8,239 nucleotides of DNA from Chlamydiota bacterium (GCA_021772215.1 JAJFMK010000201.1:1-8239); one strand, 5' to 3'. Positions 1-7,672 are shown, counted from the stretch's first letter. Numbers and translations: made by a program. The notes: generated by a model not told the origin, from the letters alone.

Positions 1-1093
1 GAAAGCGGTAGATCGACTGTTTCGGATCACCTACTAAGATCAGACGCTTCTCTTGAAAGAGCTCCCAGAAAATCTCCCACTGCAGGGCATCGGTATCTTG
101 AAACTCATCGACCATCACCAGCTCAAAAGCGCTTTGAACAGCGCTTCTAAAGTTTGGCAAAAAGAGCTTTTCGCGCATCAGCGGCAGCAGTTCATCGGGG
201 CCGAAGCTGTCGCTCTCATGAAGACGCTTCTCAATTAAAGGCTCAGCTCTCTTTTTAAGAAAATAGAGAAGCCCCTTCACGTTCAGAGCCTGATCAAGGA
301 CCTCTGAAAGCTCATCAACGATGGGGTCATGGCTCTCTTTGGCGCGTAAGTTTTTTTCGGTGAAGATCTTCTTTAGCGGATTGCCCAAAGAGAGGAACCT
401 CTCAACATCGAAAGAGCCATACGCCTCAAGCCAATCAATAAAGTTCTCCTCATCGGGACTCTTTTTATACCGCTGCCTCGCCTCAATAATCGCCTCTTTG
501 GATACCTTTTTAGAGAGCTGATTAAAAAGCTCTTCGCCTCGAAGTAGCGGCGCTGGTTTAGCGCGAAGGACGGCAATCTCTAGATCTTCTTGAGAAAGTA
601 AAAGCCTTGTTTGAGCATTGGTGAGCTCTCCTTCTAGAAGACCTCGCAAAGCATCTTGAACAGCTTGCCGCTTCATCTCTAAAAGCGCCGAGGGCTCCAC
701 AAAAGCGGAAGCGAGGCTAATACATGCGCTCCAAGCGCAGCTTTTTAACATCTTCGCTGCAAAGCCGTGAATCGTATAGATTTGCGCCTCTTCAAAATTG
801 AGGTAGGCCTGCTTGAGGCGACGATAGACAAAGCTCTCATCGAGCGCTTGAAGATAGTCCGGCCAGGGATCGCCATCGATTAAGCCCTTCAGGCAGCTGC
901 GGATTCGTTTTTTTAGCTCATCAACGCTGGCATTTGTGAAGGTAACTACAAGGATCTGGTTCACTTGCAACTGTTCATTTGCCACAAGGTTTCGGACGAA
1001 AAGATGTTGAATCGAGAAGGTCTTACCCGTTCCTGCCGACGCCTCTAAAACGAGATGACCTTCTGTTTGAAAATCTCTACTTAAGAGGTTCAT
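1..1093 (-). CDS. recB: RecB, exodeoxyribonuclease V beta subunit (N-terminal part, cut by the left window edge)
   Basis: RecB is the 3'-5' helicase and nuclease subunit of RecBCD, which unwinds and resects double-strand DNA ends and loads RecA. I translated the minus strand from the ATG at 1093 to position 1 and found 364 codons with no stop. Superfamily-1 helicase motifs appear in order: Walker A EASAGTGKT (residues 17-25), motif Ia VTFTNAS (50-56), the RecB-typical IYTIHGF (105-111), Walker B VDEFQDTD (328-335) and motif III GDPKQSIYRF (355-364). The remaining helicase motifs and the C-terminal nuclease domain lie outside the window. The start is supported by GGAGG at 1098-1102, four bases upstream. 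It lies inside the recC 3' end (17-base overlap), so translational coupling with recC is likely. No recD is visible. AddA or UvrD are less likely, given the RecC neighbour and the IYTIHGF motif. Confidence 0.95.
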   Translation of the reverse strand, partial: MNLLSRDFQTEGHLVLEASAGTGKTFSIQHLFVRNLVANEQLQVNQILVVTFTNASVDELKKRIRSCLKGLIDGDPWPDYLQALDESFVYRRLKQAYLNFEEAQIYTIHGFAAKMLKSCAWSACISLASAFVEPSALLEMKRQAVQDALRGLLEGELTNAQTRLLLSQEDLEIAVLRAKPAPLLRGEELFNQLSKKVSKEAIIEARQRYKKSPDEENFIDWLEAYGSFDVERFLSLGNPLKKIFTEKNLRAKESHDPIVDELSEVLDQALNVKGLLYFLKKRAEPLIEKRLHESDSFGPDELLPLMREKLFLPNFRSAVQSAFELVMVDEFQDTDALQWEIFWELFQEKRLILVGDPKQSIYRF

Positions 1094-3926
1094 AGATCCT
1101 CCGAATCAAGGGGCTCCAGGATGCCAAAATGGACTCATCAAGCTCTTCTAGTGAAGGGTAGAGATGTTTTAGGGCTAAAGAGGGGCGACTAAAGCGAGTC
1201 TCTTTTTGCATCTTAATCTTTTCAAGCGCCATTTTTGGATCATACTTTAAGAGTGCGGCAACCCAGGTGGGCTGAACCAGGGATGGCTTTTCAACTCCCA
1301 TCAAGTAGAGCTGTAGATAGTCAGCCAGCCGCACCTTTTCGATACTCTCCTCAAAGCTTTTTTTGGTTCTAGGATAGAGAAGAGCCGGCTTAATATGAGG
1401 AATATAGGGCAGCAGCAGCAGCTTAGGCCAATTCTTAACATGGTCAACTAGATCACCGCGCTCTTCACAGATGAGCCCTTGAGGTGTGACCCCCTCAAGT
1501 CGCCCTACAAGCTCCACCTCCTCACCCTCTACATTGATCCAGAGGCTGGGAAAAAATGGACCCTCTTGACTCTTCAGCCCCGAGCGAAATTCGATGAAAC
1601 TTGGCGCAGAAGTAATACCAAACTGCTTCATAGCACTGTCCACCTCCCTTTTAAGCTCTCTCACCTCGTCACGAGCCAGGTCACCATAGTAGCCAAGCGG
1701 AAGCTGCTTCTGCAGACTCTGGCTCTGAAGCAAAACTTCAGGCTCTGTTGTCCGTAAAGCTTTTCTCAAGCTGTAGCGATCGAGGGCGTTGAGAGAAAAA
1801 GGTTCACAAGAGCCCTCCTCTAGAATTTCTCGCTCTCTTAAATCTAGCTTTAGGCTTTTGGAGAGATAGAGCTGATGAGGATCTTTAGCGAAGCGAAAGA
1901 GCTCGGCGATGTCAAGCTGCTTGACAAGCTCGTGCGTTTTCGAGGGAACCCAAAAGGGAAGAGAGTCAGGGCTCTCTTGGTATCTCTTTGGTTGAACGAT
2001 TGAGGTTTGACAGCCTGTCAGCTGAACGATCTGCTGCAGGAGAAGTGATCCGCCACCCTCATTAGGCAGTGTTAGCTCGTTCGAGGGGTAGCTAAATGTT
2101 ACCTTCTCACGAGCTGACAGAAGCGCCTCTAAAAAGAGCTGCCGTCCCTCATCTTGAGTGGTCGGTGGTTTTAGGCTAAAGTCAAGCGGATCTAGCTGTT
2201 TTGGCTGAGGGAACGTCTCGCTCATTCCAAGAAGATAGATCCAGCGCTTCGGAACCGCACGAACAGAACTCAATGTTGCAAAGGTGAGCGCATCCAGAAG
2301 ATTCTCACCCAAACCACCGCTCTTCTCGCGCATCACAGCCTCAATACGCCTCTTTACAAGGTCGAGAGGGATTTTCAATTCATGAAGCGAAATAAATGGT
2401 GTCAAAAGGGCATCAAAGCTGCGCATTAAGATCTCATGCTCTTCGTCACCTCTTTGCAGCGGCAAAACGAAGCTCTCGGCAAGCGCTATCCAGCTCTCGC
2501 GCCACTCTTCGAGTGTACGACAGGCGCCATCTCTAAAGGGGCGTAGAGATCTCTCAAGCCTTTGGCACGCGTCGATCCAGCGTCCTAAAAGAGCCATCTC
2601 ACTGTAGGGAATGAGCTCTTTTTCAAAGAGATCATCAGAGCCATAAATAAACTGTTCGATCAGCTGTTCAAAAGCGCCCTGCCAGGTGCCGCGCGCGGTT
2701 GACTCCTCAAAGTCGGGAATGATCTCCCCACGCATTTTTACATTGAGTCCCCAGTAGATCGGCAAACTTTTAAGTATCCTCTGTAACCTCACCACCTCGT
2801 CAGTCGTAAATCCAATGGAGCGAACAAAGATCTCATGAGTTAAAAGATGAAGAACCTTCTCTCTCTCAAATCGCTCCCCTTTAAGCTCGACGATCTCCAT
2901 CAAAAGCTCAAAATAGGGGTTACCCTCTCCCTTTTTGAGGTCATAAATTGTGACCGAAAAGGGCGACGAGGGCTTCTCAAATAGAGCGCGAATATAGGGA
3001 AGGTAGTCATCGATCTGGGGCGCGGCGATCATAATTTCTCCCGGATCAATCTCCTCTTTCATAAGCCTCTCAAAGAGCTCCTCCACCTCAGCTCTTGCGC
3101 TTTTTGCCACAACAATTTCAACAGACCTGTCGCAAGAGTTAAGTGGCTCATCATCGAGTTCAATCAGCCGCCTCTGAACCATTTTTAATGTCGAACTCTC
3201 CTCGAGGGGAGGATAAAGCGCCTCCTGATCCCAGTCGCGCTCTTCAACAGCTCTTTCAAAACGCTTTGAAAGTGGCGCTGTGAGCGCCAAAAACTCGCGC
3301 ACACCTGACGCTCCCTTTTCGAAGGTGAGGTCGCTATAGAATCCACTTGTGGGGCAGAGCTGCCAGATGAAACAGCTATGTGGAAGAGCCTCCAAAAAGA
3401 GCTCAGGAATATATGTAAAGCCAAAGAGATGGATCTGATTAGGAATAGATTTCATCCCCTTCTGAATCGCCTCATGCCAGCTATCAAAGGGCAGGCGCTG
3501 CCAAAGCTCTTTTTGCCAACTGCTTTTAAAATGAGGCGCCGTACCATAGAGGCCATAACGGACGAAGAGAGTGGCGAGATGGTCAGCAAGTTCCACTTTT
3601 CGCCTCGCGCTCTCGCCTAAATATCTCTTCACCTCCTCCTGTTCGATCCCCTCTAGCTCTTTAATGATCGCAAGGCAAAGATCATACTGCGTCGGCAATT
3701 TCGGCTGGTAGAGCCTTCGCATCAGATCCTCTAGTGTGACGATCTTCGTACCAAAGAAGATCCCCTCCTCTTTAGCAATCTTTCTCTCAAGCCAGAGCCT
3801 TTGACCAAAAGAGGGGACAGCAATCAGCTCCTTTTCAAAGAGATCCCTCTTTGGAAAGATTGCGCCACGCATCGCCTCATAGAGGACTTCAACAAATGAA
3901 CTTTTAAACAAAAAGGGCTGAGTCAT
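1077..3926 (-). CDS. recC: RecC, exodeoxyribonuclease V gamma subunit
   Basis: RecC is the non-catalytic scaffold of RecBCD that splits the DNA strands and, in E. coli, recognises Chi. The gene encodes 949 residues from the ATG at 3926, shorter than the roughly 1,120 of E. coli RecC. Family signatures include the N-terminal inactive-helicase region (FKSSFVEVLYEA from residue 7, VPSFGQRLWLE near 37-47), HLFGFTYIPELFLEAL (about 166-181), a segment resembling the RecC 'SNPLLQAFLSLLEL' region (GEGNPYFELLMEIVEL near 333), LTFATLSSVRAVP followed by LLGMSETFP (about 547-573), and LFLEALLSAREKVTFSYP (about 597-614). An in-frame TTG at 3938 would add four residues. I prefer ATG because a weak GGA lies seven bases before it and the TTG has nothing comparable. 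The gene ends at TAG 1077-1079, past the recB start, forming one transcription unit with recB. It diverges from the transporter gene. Confidence 0.93.
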   Translation of the reverse strand: MTQPFLFKSSFVEVLYEAMRGAIFPKRDLFEKELIAVPSFGQRLWLERKIAKEEGIFFGTKIVTLEDLMRRLYQPKLPTQYDLCLAIIKELEGIEQEEVKRYLGESARRKVELADHLATLFVRYGLYGTAPHFKSSWQKELWQRLPFDSWHEAIQKGMKSIPNQIHLFGFTYIPELFLEALPHSCFIWQLCPTSGFYSDLTFEKGASGVREFLALTAPLSKRFERAVEERDWDQEALYPPLEESSTLKMVQRRLIELDDEPLNSCDRSVEIVVAKSARAEVEELFERLMKEEIDPGEIMIAAPQIDDYLPYIRALFEKPSSPFSVTIYDLKKGEGNPYFELLMEIVELKGERFEREKVLHLLTHEIFVRSIGFTTDEVVRLQRILKSLPIYWGLNVKMRGEIIPDFEESTARGTWQGAFEQLIEQFIYGSDDLFEKELIPYSEMALLGRWIDACQRLERSLRPFRDGACRTLEEWRESWIALAESFVLPLQRGDEEHEILMRSFDALLTPFISLHELKIPLDLVKRRIEAVMREKSGGLGENLLDALTFATLSSVRAVPKRWIYLLGMSETFPQPKQLDPLDFSLKPPTTQDEGRQLFLEALLSAREKVTFSYPSNELTLPNEGGGSLLLQQIVQLTGCQTSIVQPKRYQESPDSLPFWVPSKTHELVKQLDIAELFRFAKDPHQLYLSKSLKLDLREREILEEGSCEPFSLNALDRYSLRKALRTTEPEVLLQSQSLQKQLPLGYYGDLARDEVRELKREVDSAMKQFGITSAPSFIEFRSGLKSQEGPFFPSLWINVEGEEVELVGRLEGVTPQGLICEERGDLVDHVKNWPKLLLLPYIPHIKPALLYPRTKKSFEESIEKVRLADYLQLYLMGVEKPSLVQPTWVAALLKYDPKMALEKIKMQKETRFSRPSLALKHLYPSLEELDESILASWSPLIRRIYEPLK
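1098..1102 (-). promoter_or_regulatory. Ribosome binding site of recB, inside the recC 3' end
   Basis: GGAGG on the minus strand lies four bases before the recB ATG and is embedded in the last recC codons. It fixes the recB start at 1093 and implies that ribosomes finishing recC can reinitiate on recB. Confidence 0.6.
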
Positions 3927-3987
3927 AGATGATTCCAAAGTGTAGAATAGAGAGGGGAAATCTTTACAGAATTAATTGGAGCGCTTG

Positions 3988-3996
3988 TGGTAAAAT
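3988..3996 (+). promoter_or_regulatory. Candidate extended -10 promoter for the lplT-like gene
   Basis: TGGTAAAAT fits the extended -10 form TGnTATAAT with one mismatch. No good -35 sits 16-18 bases upstream; TTTACA at 3963-3968 resembles a -35 but its 22-base spacer is too long. A transcript from here would begin near 4003, before the GTG at 4019 but after both upstream ATG candidates, so it would favour the GTG start. Motif reading only. Confidence 0.4.
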
Positions 3997-4009
3997 GGGG
4001 AAAATATAT

Positions 4010-4013
4010 AGGA
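4010..4013 (+). promoter_or_regulatory. Ribosome binding site supporting a GTG start for the lplT-like gene
   Basis: AGGA lies five bases before GTG 4019-4021, good Shine-Dalgarno spacing. The in-frame ATGs at 3929 and 3995 have no comparable site: the nearest GGAG (3978-3981) is 13 bases before the ATG at 3995. This is the main reason for choosing GTG. Confidence 0.5.
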
Positions 4014-4018
4014 ATTTT

Positions 4019-5782
4019 GTGATTAAGAAGCTGAATCCAAAAAATATTTCGAGTTTTACTCATCTCAATATCACCCAGTTCTTAGGAGCGCTTAATGATA
4101 ACATCTATAAGCTCCTGATCGTCTACTTTCTGATCAGCCGCGAGGGAACCAGCGAGAGCTCCACCATCTTGGCGATGACAGGAGCAGTCTTCGTGATCCC
4201 CTTTTTGCTCTTTTCAGCTGTCTCAGGAACTTTAGCAGACCGCTACTCTAAGAGCACCATCATTGTTGGCACAAAGATCCTCGAAGTGGTGACGATGTCA
4301 TTAGGACTTTTAGGCTTTATCCTAGACTGGAAGATCGGATCCTATCTGATCCTCTTCTTGATGGCCACACAGAGCGCCCTCTTTAGCCCATCAAAGTATG
4401 GGATCATACCTGAAATTGTACCCAATGAAAAGATCTCCCGAGCCAACGGCGTGATGAGCTTTTTCACCTACCTCGCCATCATCTTAGGGACATTTATCGC
4501 CACATTCTTAACTAGCATCACCGATAGAAACTTTGTCCTCTCGGCCATGCTCTGCGTTTTGGTCGCTCTCATTGGTCTTGGCACAAGCTTCTTTATCGAA
4601 TATACGCAACCCTCCGGCTCGTCAAAGAGAGTGACGGTGCGCTTCATCTCCGAAATCAAAAATACTCTCAAACGGGTCTGGTATGAGGCGCCAGCAGCGG
4701 GTGTCCTCCTCACTGCTATCTTCAGCTCCGCCTACTTCCTCTTCATCGGCGCCTTTATGCAGCTCAACTTAATCCCTTACGCTGTCGATGTCCTAAAGAT
4801 GAACGAGCTGCAAGGCGGATATCTCTTCTTGATGACAGCGCTTGGCATCGGTGTCGGCTCCTTCCTCTCAGGAAAGATCTCCGGAAAGACCGTCGAGCTC
4901 GGTTTGATCCCGCTGGCCGGCTTCGGTCTAGCTTTCGGCTTTTTCGCCCTCGAATTTTTAGACAGCTACCCGCGCTGGATCTACCTCCTTTCAGCTGTCG
5001 TCGGCGCCGCGGGAGGTCTCTACCTCGTTCCCCTAGACTCCTACATACAGGTCAACAGCCCCCCCACTTTGCGCGGCCAGGTCGTCGCTGCAACCAACTT
5101 CTTTAGCTTCGTCGGCGTCCTTGTGGCCTCTTTTGCCATCTACTTTATCAACGAGGTACTCGGCTTCCCACCCGACCAGGGCTTTGTCATTGTCGGCTGG
5201 GTCACATTTGTCTTAGCGATTGTTTTGGCCTATCAGTTTTTCGATTTCCTCACCCGTTTTATCGGGATGATCCTCTCAAAGCTCCACTTTAAGACCACCA
5301 CCTTCGGTGAGGAGAATATCCCCGATACCCCCGCCATCTACGTCTGCACACACACCGACTGGAACGACACCCTCCTCCTCCTCGGCGCCCAAAAGAGGCG
5401 CATGCGCTTTTTTGTCGAAGAGATTCAGTCCCACACACCGCTCCTTGAGAAGCTCTACCGCTCGCTGCGTGTCATTCACATTCCCGCCATTGAGCCACTC
5501 GAAAATAACCGTGAATGCCTCCTAAAGATCAAAGAGGCGCTACGTCGCGGCTTTTCCGTCTGCATCTTTGTCAGCCACGAAGATGTCGAAGCGACCATAG
5601 AACGACTCAAGCACTCCTACTCATTCCAAGAGATTCTCGACGAACTAGAGAATCCGATGATTCCTGTCTTCATTGAGAAAGAGCCGAAGGAGCCGACCAA
5701 AATCTCTCCCCTGACTAAGCTCCTCCACAAGCTCCACTGGCCCGCCACTCTCTACTTCGGCCGCCGTCCAAATGGCGCATAA
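4019..5782 (+). CDS. lplT: LplT/YgeD-like lysophospholipid transporter fused to a PlsC-like acyltransferase domain
   Basis: The first 420 or so residues form a 12-helix major facilitator of the LplT (YgeD) family, which in E. coli flips lysophospholipids across the inner membrane and works with the acyltransferase Aas. Family landmarks, numbered from the GTG, are QFLGALNDN (20-28), the motif-A-like SGTLADRYSK (about 69-78), FSPSKYGIIPE (122-132) and GGLYLVPLDSYIQ (332-344). Residues about 427-587 resemble the PlsC/Aas acyltransferase fold. HTDWND (445-450) keeps the HX4D catalytic pair (H445, D450), and MIPVFIE (547-553) and LYFGRRP match later blocks. The usual FPEGTR block reads FVSHED (517-522), so activity is uncertain. 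There is no AMP-ligase domain, unlike full Aas fusions. Other possible starts are ATG 3995 and ATG 3929; the latter would overlap recC's longest reading. The gene diverges from recC and converges on rpoN. Transport of lysolipid is inferred from family membership. Confidence 0.88.
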   Translation: MIKKLNPKNISSFTHLNITQFLGALNDNIYKLLIVYFLISREGTSESSTILAMTGAVFVIPFLLFSAVSGTLADRYSKSTIIVGTKILEVVTMSLGLLGFILDWKIGSYLILFLMATQSALFSPSKYGIIPEIVPNEKISRANGVMSFFTYLAIILGTFIATFLTSITDRNFVLSAMLCVLVALIGLGTSFFIEYTQPSGSSKRVTVRFISEIKNTLKRVWYEAPAAGVLLTAIFSSAYFLFIGAFMQLNLIPYAVDVLKMNELQGGYLFLMTALGIGVGSFLSGKISGKTVELGLIPLAGFGLAFGFFALEFLDSYPRWIYLLSAVVGAAGGLYLVPLDSYIQVNSPPTLRGQVVAATNFFSFVGVLVASFAIYFINEVLGFPPDQGFVIVGWVTFVLAIVLAYQFFDFLTRFIGMILSKLHFKTTTFGEENIPDTPAIYVCTHTDWNDTLLLLGAQKRRMRFFVEEIQSHTPLLEKLYRSLRVIHIPAIEPLENNRECLLKIKEALRRGFSVCIFVSHEDVEATIERLKHSYSFQEILDELENPMIPVFIEKEPKEPTKISPLTKLLHKLHWPATLYFGRRPNGA

Positions 5783-5814
5783 AAGAGGTGATGGGGTACG
5801 AAGAATAGCGACAA

Positions 5815-5843
5815 CCACTAGCGCGTGATACGCGTTATAGTGG
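5815..5843. terminator. Hairpin between convergent lplT-like and rpoN genes, possible bidirectional terminator
   Basis: CCACTA (5815-5820) pairs with TAGTGG (5838-5843), and CGCGT (5822-5826) pairs with ACGCG (5830-5834) around a GAT loop. G5821 can wobble-pair with T5835, leaving a two-base bulge. The hairpin is 32 bases past the lplT-like stop and 16 past the rpoN stop, where a shared terminator would sit. On the plus strand the T-rich run starts only about 16 bases later; on the minus strand only a weak T-rich stretch follows. The hairpin is clear, but intrinsic termination is less certain. Confidence 0.5.
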
Positions 5844-5859
5844 ATCATTGTTACTCACT

Positions 5860-7173
5860 TTATTTATTTTTTCTTTTTCTCTTCCTAGAGTTTTTGAGGG
5901 AGAGCTGTTCGCGGTATTTGGCGACTGTACGGCGAGAACATGGCGTCCCCTCCTTTTTGAGGAACCGACAGAGAGCTTCATCACTTAAGGGGTAGCACTT
6001 ATCTTCTTGCTCAATGAGAGTCTTGATGCGCTGCTTAATGTGGGTGGCGCTAATCTCCTCGCCATCATCATGCATGTAGCGATAGGTGAAAAAGGCCTTC
6101 AGGGGCCAAAGACCTTTGGGCGTCTGAATCGCTTTGGAGCGGACCGCGCGGGCGAGGGTGGAGTGGTGAAGACCGAGCGTATCGGCGAGATCTTGCAGAC
6201 GCAACGCTTTGAGCTTTGCGGATGGATCTAAGAAATAGTGCCGGCACTGCTTGATGATCTCTTTGCCTATCTGTCTTAAGAGCTCTTCTCGTCGTATCAC
6301 AGCCTGAAGAAGCCAGTAACCATGCGAGCGCATCTTGGTGACATAGGCGGTCAGTTCCGGCGTCTTCTCTTCGGCAAAATCCTCAATGGTCTTGAGGCGA
6401 AAGGGAGGCCAGGGGGTCTCGGGGATCACCACTTTTAAGGTCTCATCCTCCAACTCTAAAATAAGATCGGGAGTCTGTTGAGTGGCGAATTCCTCTTCAG
6501 GAACAAAGGGGTCGATGAAAAGGGGCGCCAGCTCTGTTTGTATAATGGAGCGCACCACCTCCTCTTCAAGGTCTAGGGCAGCGGCAATTTTTTCAAAGCG
6601 GGCATTGAGAAGCTCGCGATAGTGGTTTTTGATGATCCTGTAGGCAAAGCTCTTCTCCCTCTTCTGCTCTTCGAGAAGTTTGAGAAGCTGCTCGCGCCTA
6701 GAGCGCGAGGCGACGCCAGGAGGGTCAAAATTTTGGATCAGAGCTAAGATCTCACTCACCTCAGAGGGAGTGATCGCCCCAAGTCTGCTGAGCTCCTCTA
6801 GCGAGGCAAAGAGAAGGCCATTTGCCTCTAAAGAGCCGATGATGATCTCTGCGCACCTTAGCTTTTCAGGATCACTAATTGACTGCTGCGCCTGAATCAA
6901 TAGCCGACTTTGAAGCGTCTCTTTCTGGGCAATGTCAAACTGATCGGGCAGCTCCTCGGCGGGATAGCAGAAGCTATTTTCTAGGCTGCTTGTCTCGTTA
7001 GGTTCCGAGTATTCATCCTCAATCTCTTCGACGAGGGGATTTTCTACGATCTCCTGCTCGATCAGCTCTTTAAGTTCAAGAAGGGGCAGCTGCAAGATGT
7101 GGAGCGCCTGCTCGAGCCGCTCCGTCGGAATGAGAGATACGCCAAGTCCCTGCTTTTGCGCCAATTTTTGCAT
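5860..7173 (-). CDS. rpoN: RNA polymerase sigma-54 factor RpoN
   Basis: Sigma-54 directs RNA polymerase to -24/-12 promoters and needs an ATP-driven enhancer-binding activator. The product has 437 residues, a compact form like that of Chlamydia. Region I is the Q/L-rich N-terminus (about 1-50, with LIPTERLEQALHILQLPLLEL). A short acidic linker follows, then the core-binding domain with the family signature FDPPGVASRSRREQLL (about 150). The helix-turn-helix region is HHSTLARAVRSKAIQTPKGL. The RpoN box near the C-terminus reads SRRTVAKYRE (413-422; consensus ARRTVAKYRE) and is followed by a very basic tail ending KRKRKNK. I chose the ATG at 7173, which has AGGGG eight bases upstream. In-frame GTG codons at 7176 and 7182 are alternatives; 7176 has better spacing to AGGGG. 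No sigma-54 activator or sensor kinase gene is in the window. The gene converges on the transporter gene and diverges from the rsbW-like gene. Confidence 0.96.
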   Translation of the reverse strand: MQKLAQKQGLGVSLIPTERLEQALHILQLPLLELKELIEQEIVENPLVEEIEDEYSEPNETSSLENSFCYPAEELPDQFDIAQKETLQSRLLIQAQQSISDPEKLRCAEIIIGSLEANGLLFASLEELSRLGAITPSEVSEILALIQNFDPPGVASRSRREQLLKLLEEQKREKSFAYRIIKNHYRELLNARFEKIAAALDLEEEVVRSIIQTELAPLFIDPFVPEEEFATQQTPDLILELEDETLKVVIPETPWPPFRLKTIEDFAEEKTPELTAYVTKMRSHGYWLLQAVIRREELLRQIGKEIIKQCRHYFLDPSAKLKALRLQDLADTLGLHHSTLARAVRSKAIQTPKGLWPLKAFFTYRYMHDDGEEISATHIKQRIKTLIEQEDKCYPLSDEALCRFLKKEGTPCSRRTVAKYREQLSLKNSRKRKRKNK

Positions 7174-7246
7174 CACAACCACCCCTATTTATCCTCTCTA
7201 TACTAAATCGATACAAAATAATGGAGAGAGATTTTATGGTGCGGTT
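7174..7246. promoter_or_regulatory. Divergent promoter region between rpoN and the rsbW-like gene
   Basis: This 73-base, AT-rich gap must hold the promoters for two oppositely oriented genes. On the plus strand TATACT (7199-7204) matches the -10 consensus at five of six positions, and AATAAT (7217-7222) is another possibility; neither has a convincing -35. On the minus strand the same spot reads AGTATA. I see no -24/-12 sigma-54 site and no clear operator. The plus-strand GGAGAGAG at 7223-7230 is a Shine-Dalgarno-like site. Confidence 0.4.
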
Positions 7247-7672
7247 ATGGAACAGAAAAGAAAGCTTGCCCACTCCATCAGTTTACCGGCAGATCTATCG
7301 ATGCTCTCGCAAAGTCGCGCCTTTATCTCAAAATCCTTAAGTCACTTACAAAGAAGCACACTGATCCCCGACCTGCAACTGGCGGTCAATGAGGCGTTTT
7401 GCAATATCGTCGTCCATGGCAAAGGCGTAAACCGGAAGAGCCGCATCGTGATCCAGGTCGAAGAGGAGGGAGAGGAGCTCAAAGTAGAGATCCTCGACCA
7501 GAGCTACGGCTTTGACCCTAAAGAGGTTCACCTCCCACCACAGCCTGAAGCTAAAGAGGGCGGATATGGGCTCTACCTGATGAAGAAGCTCACAGATCGG
7601 ATGAGCTATGCGAAAAAGGGCTCTTTTGAGGAGTGGAACTGTTTAACCCTATATAAAAAGGAAAGAATATGA
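7247..7672 (+). CDS. rsbW: RsbW/SpoIIAB-type anti-sigma factor, serine protein kinase
   Basis: This family uses a GHKL (HATPase) fold to bind a sigma factor and to phosphorylate a STAS-domain antagonist. The 141-residue protein has the usual length. The N-box reads AVNEAFCNIVVHG (about 46-58, with N48, E49, N53 and H57). The G1 region is ILDQSYGFDP (82-91, D84 and G88). The G2 region is EGGYGLYLMKKLTD (104-117), very close to other RsbW-like kinases. The protein begins MEQKRKLAHSISLPADLSML, typical of the family. The reading frame is open upstream to 7097, but that part overlaps rpoN and looks non-coding, and ATG 7247 is the only sensible start. The best Shine-Dalgarno (GGAGAGAG, 7223-7230) is 16 bases away, farther than usual. 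The gene ends in an ATGA overlap with the rsbV-like gene. Its sigma target is not shown; published work on Chlamydia RsbW discusses sigma-66 and sigma-28 rather than sigma-54. Confidence 0.9.
   Translation: MEQKRKLAHSISLPADLSMLSQSRAFISKSLSHLQRSTLIPDLQLAVNEAFCNIVVHGKGVNRKSRIVIQVEEEGEELKVEILDQSYGFDPKEVHLPPQPEAKEGGYGLYLMKKLTDRMSYAKKGSFEEWNCLTLYKKERI

Noticed and set aside
1479..1757. Plus-strand open frame of 92 codons
   Set aside because: It lies antisense inside recC, whose frame has clear family motifs on both sides; no ribosome site or recognisable protein.
4265..4285. TTGGCAC resembling the -24 part of a sigma-54 promoter; similar strings near 2571 and 4578
   Set aside because: No GC-containing -12 element at the required spacing, and all lie inside coding sequence.
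5815..5843. Hairpin between convergent genes considered as a dif/XerCD site, given the nearby skew change
   Set aside because: It lacks the two 11-base arms around a 6-base centre and the usual TTATGTTAAAT-like arm; a terminator explains it better.
6007..6231. Plus-strand open frame of 74 codons
   Set aside because: Antisense to the conserved DNA-binding part of rpoN; no sign of independent coding.
7097..7246. Fifty-codon N-terminal extension of the rsbW-like frame
   Set aside because: It runs antisense over the rpoN start and the intergenic gap, and the protein from ATG 7247 already matches a complete RsbW-like domain.
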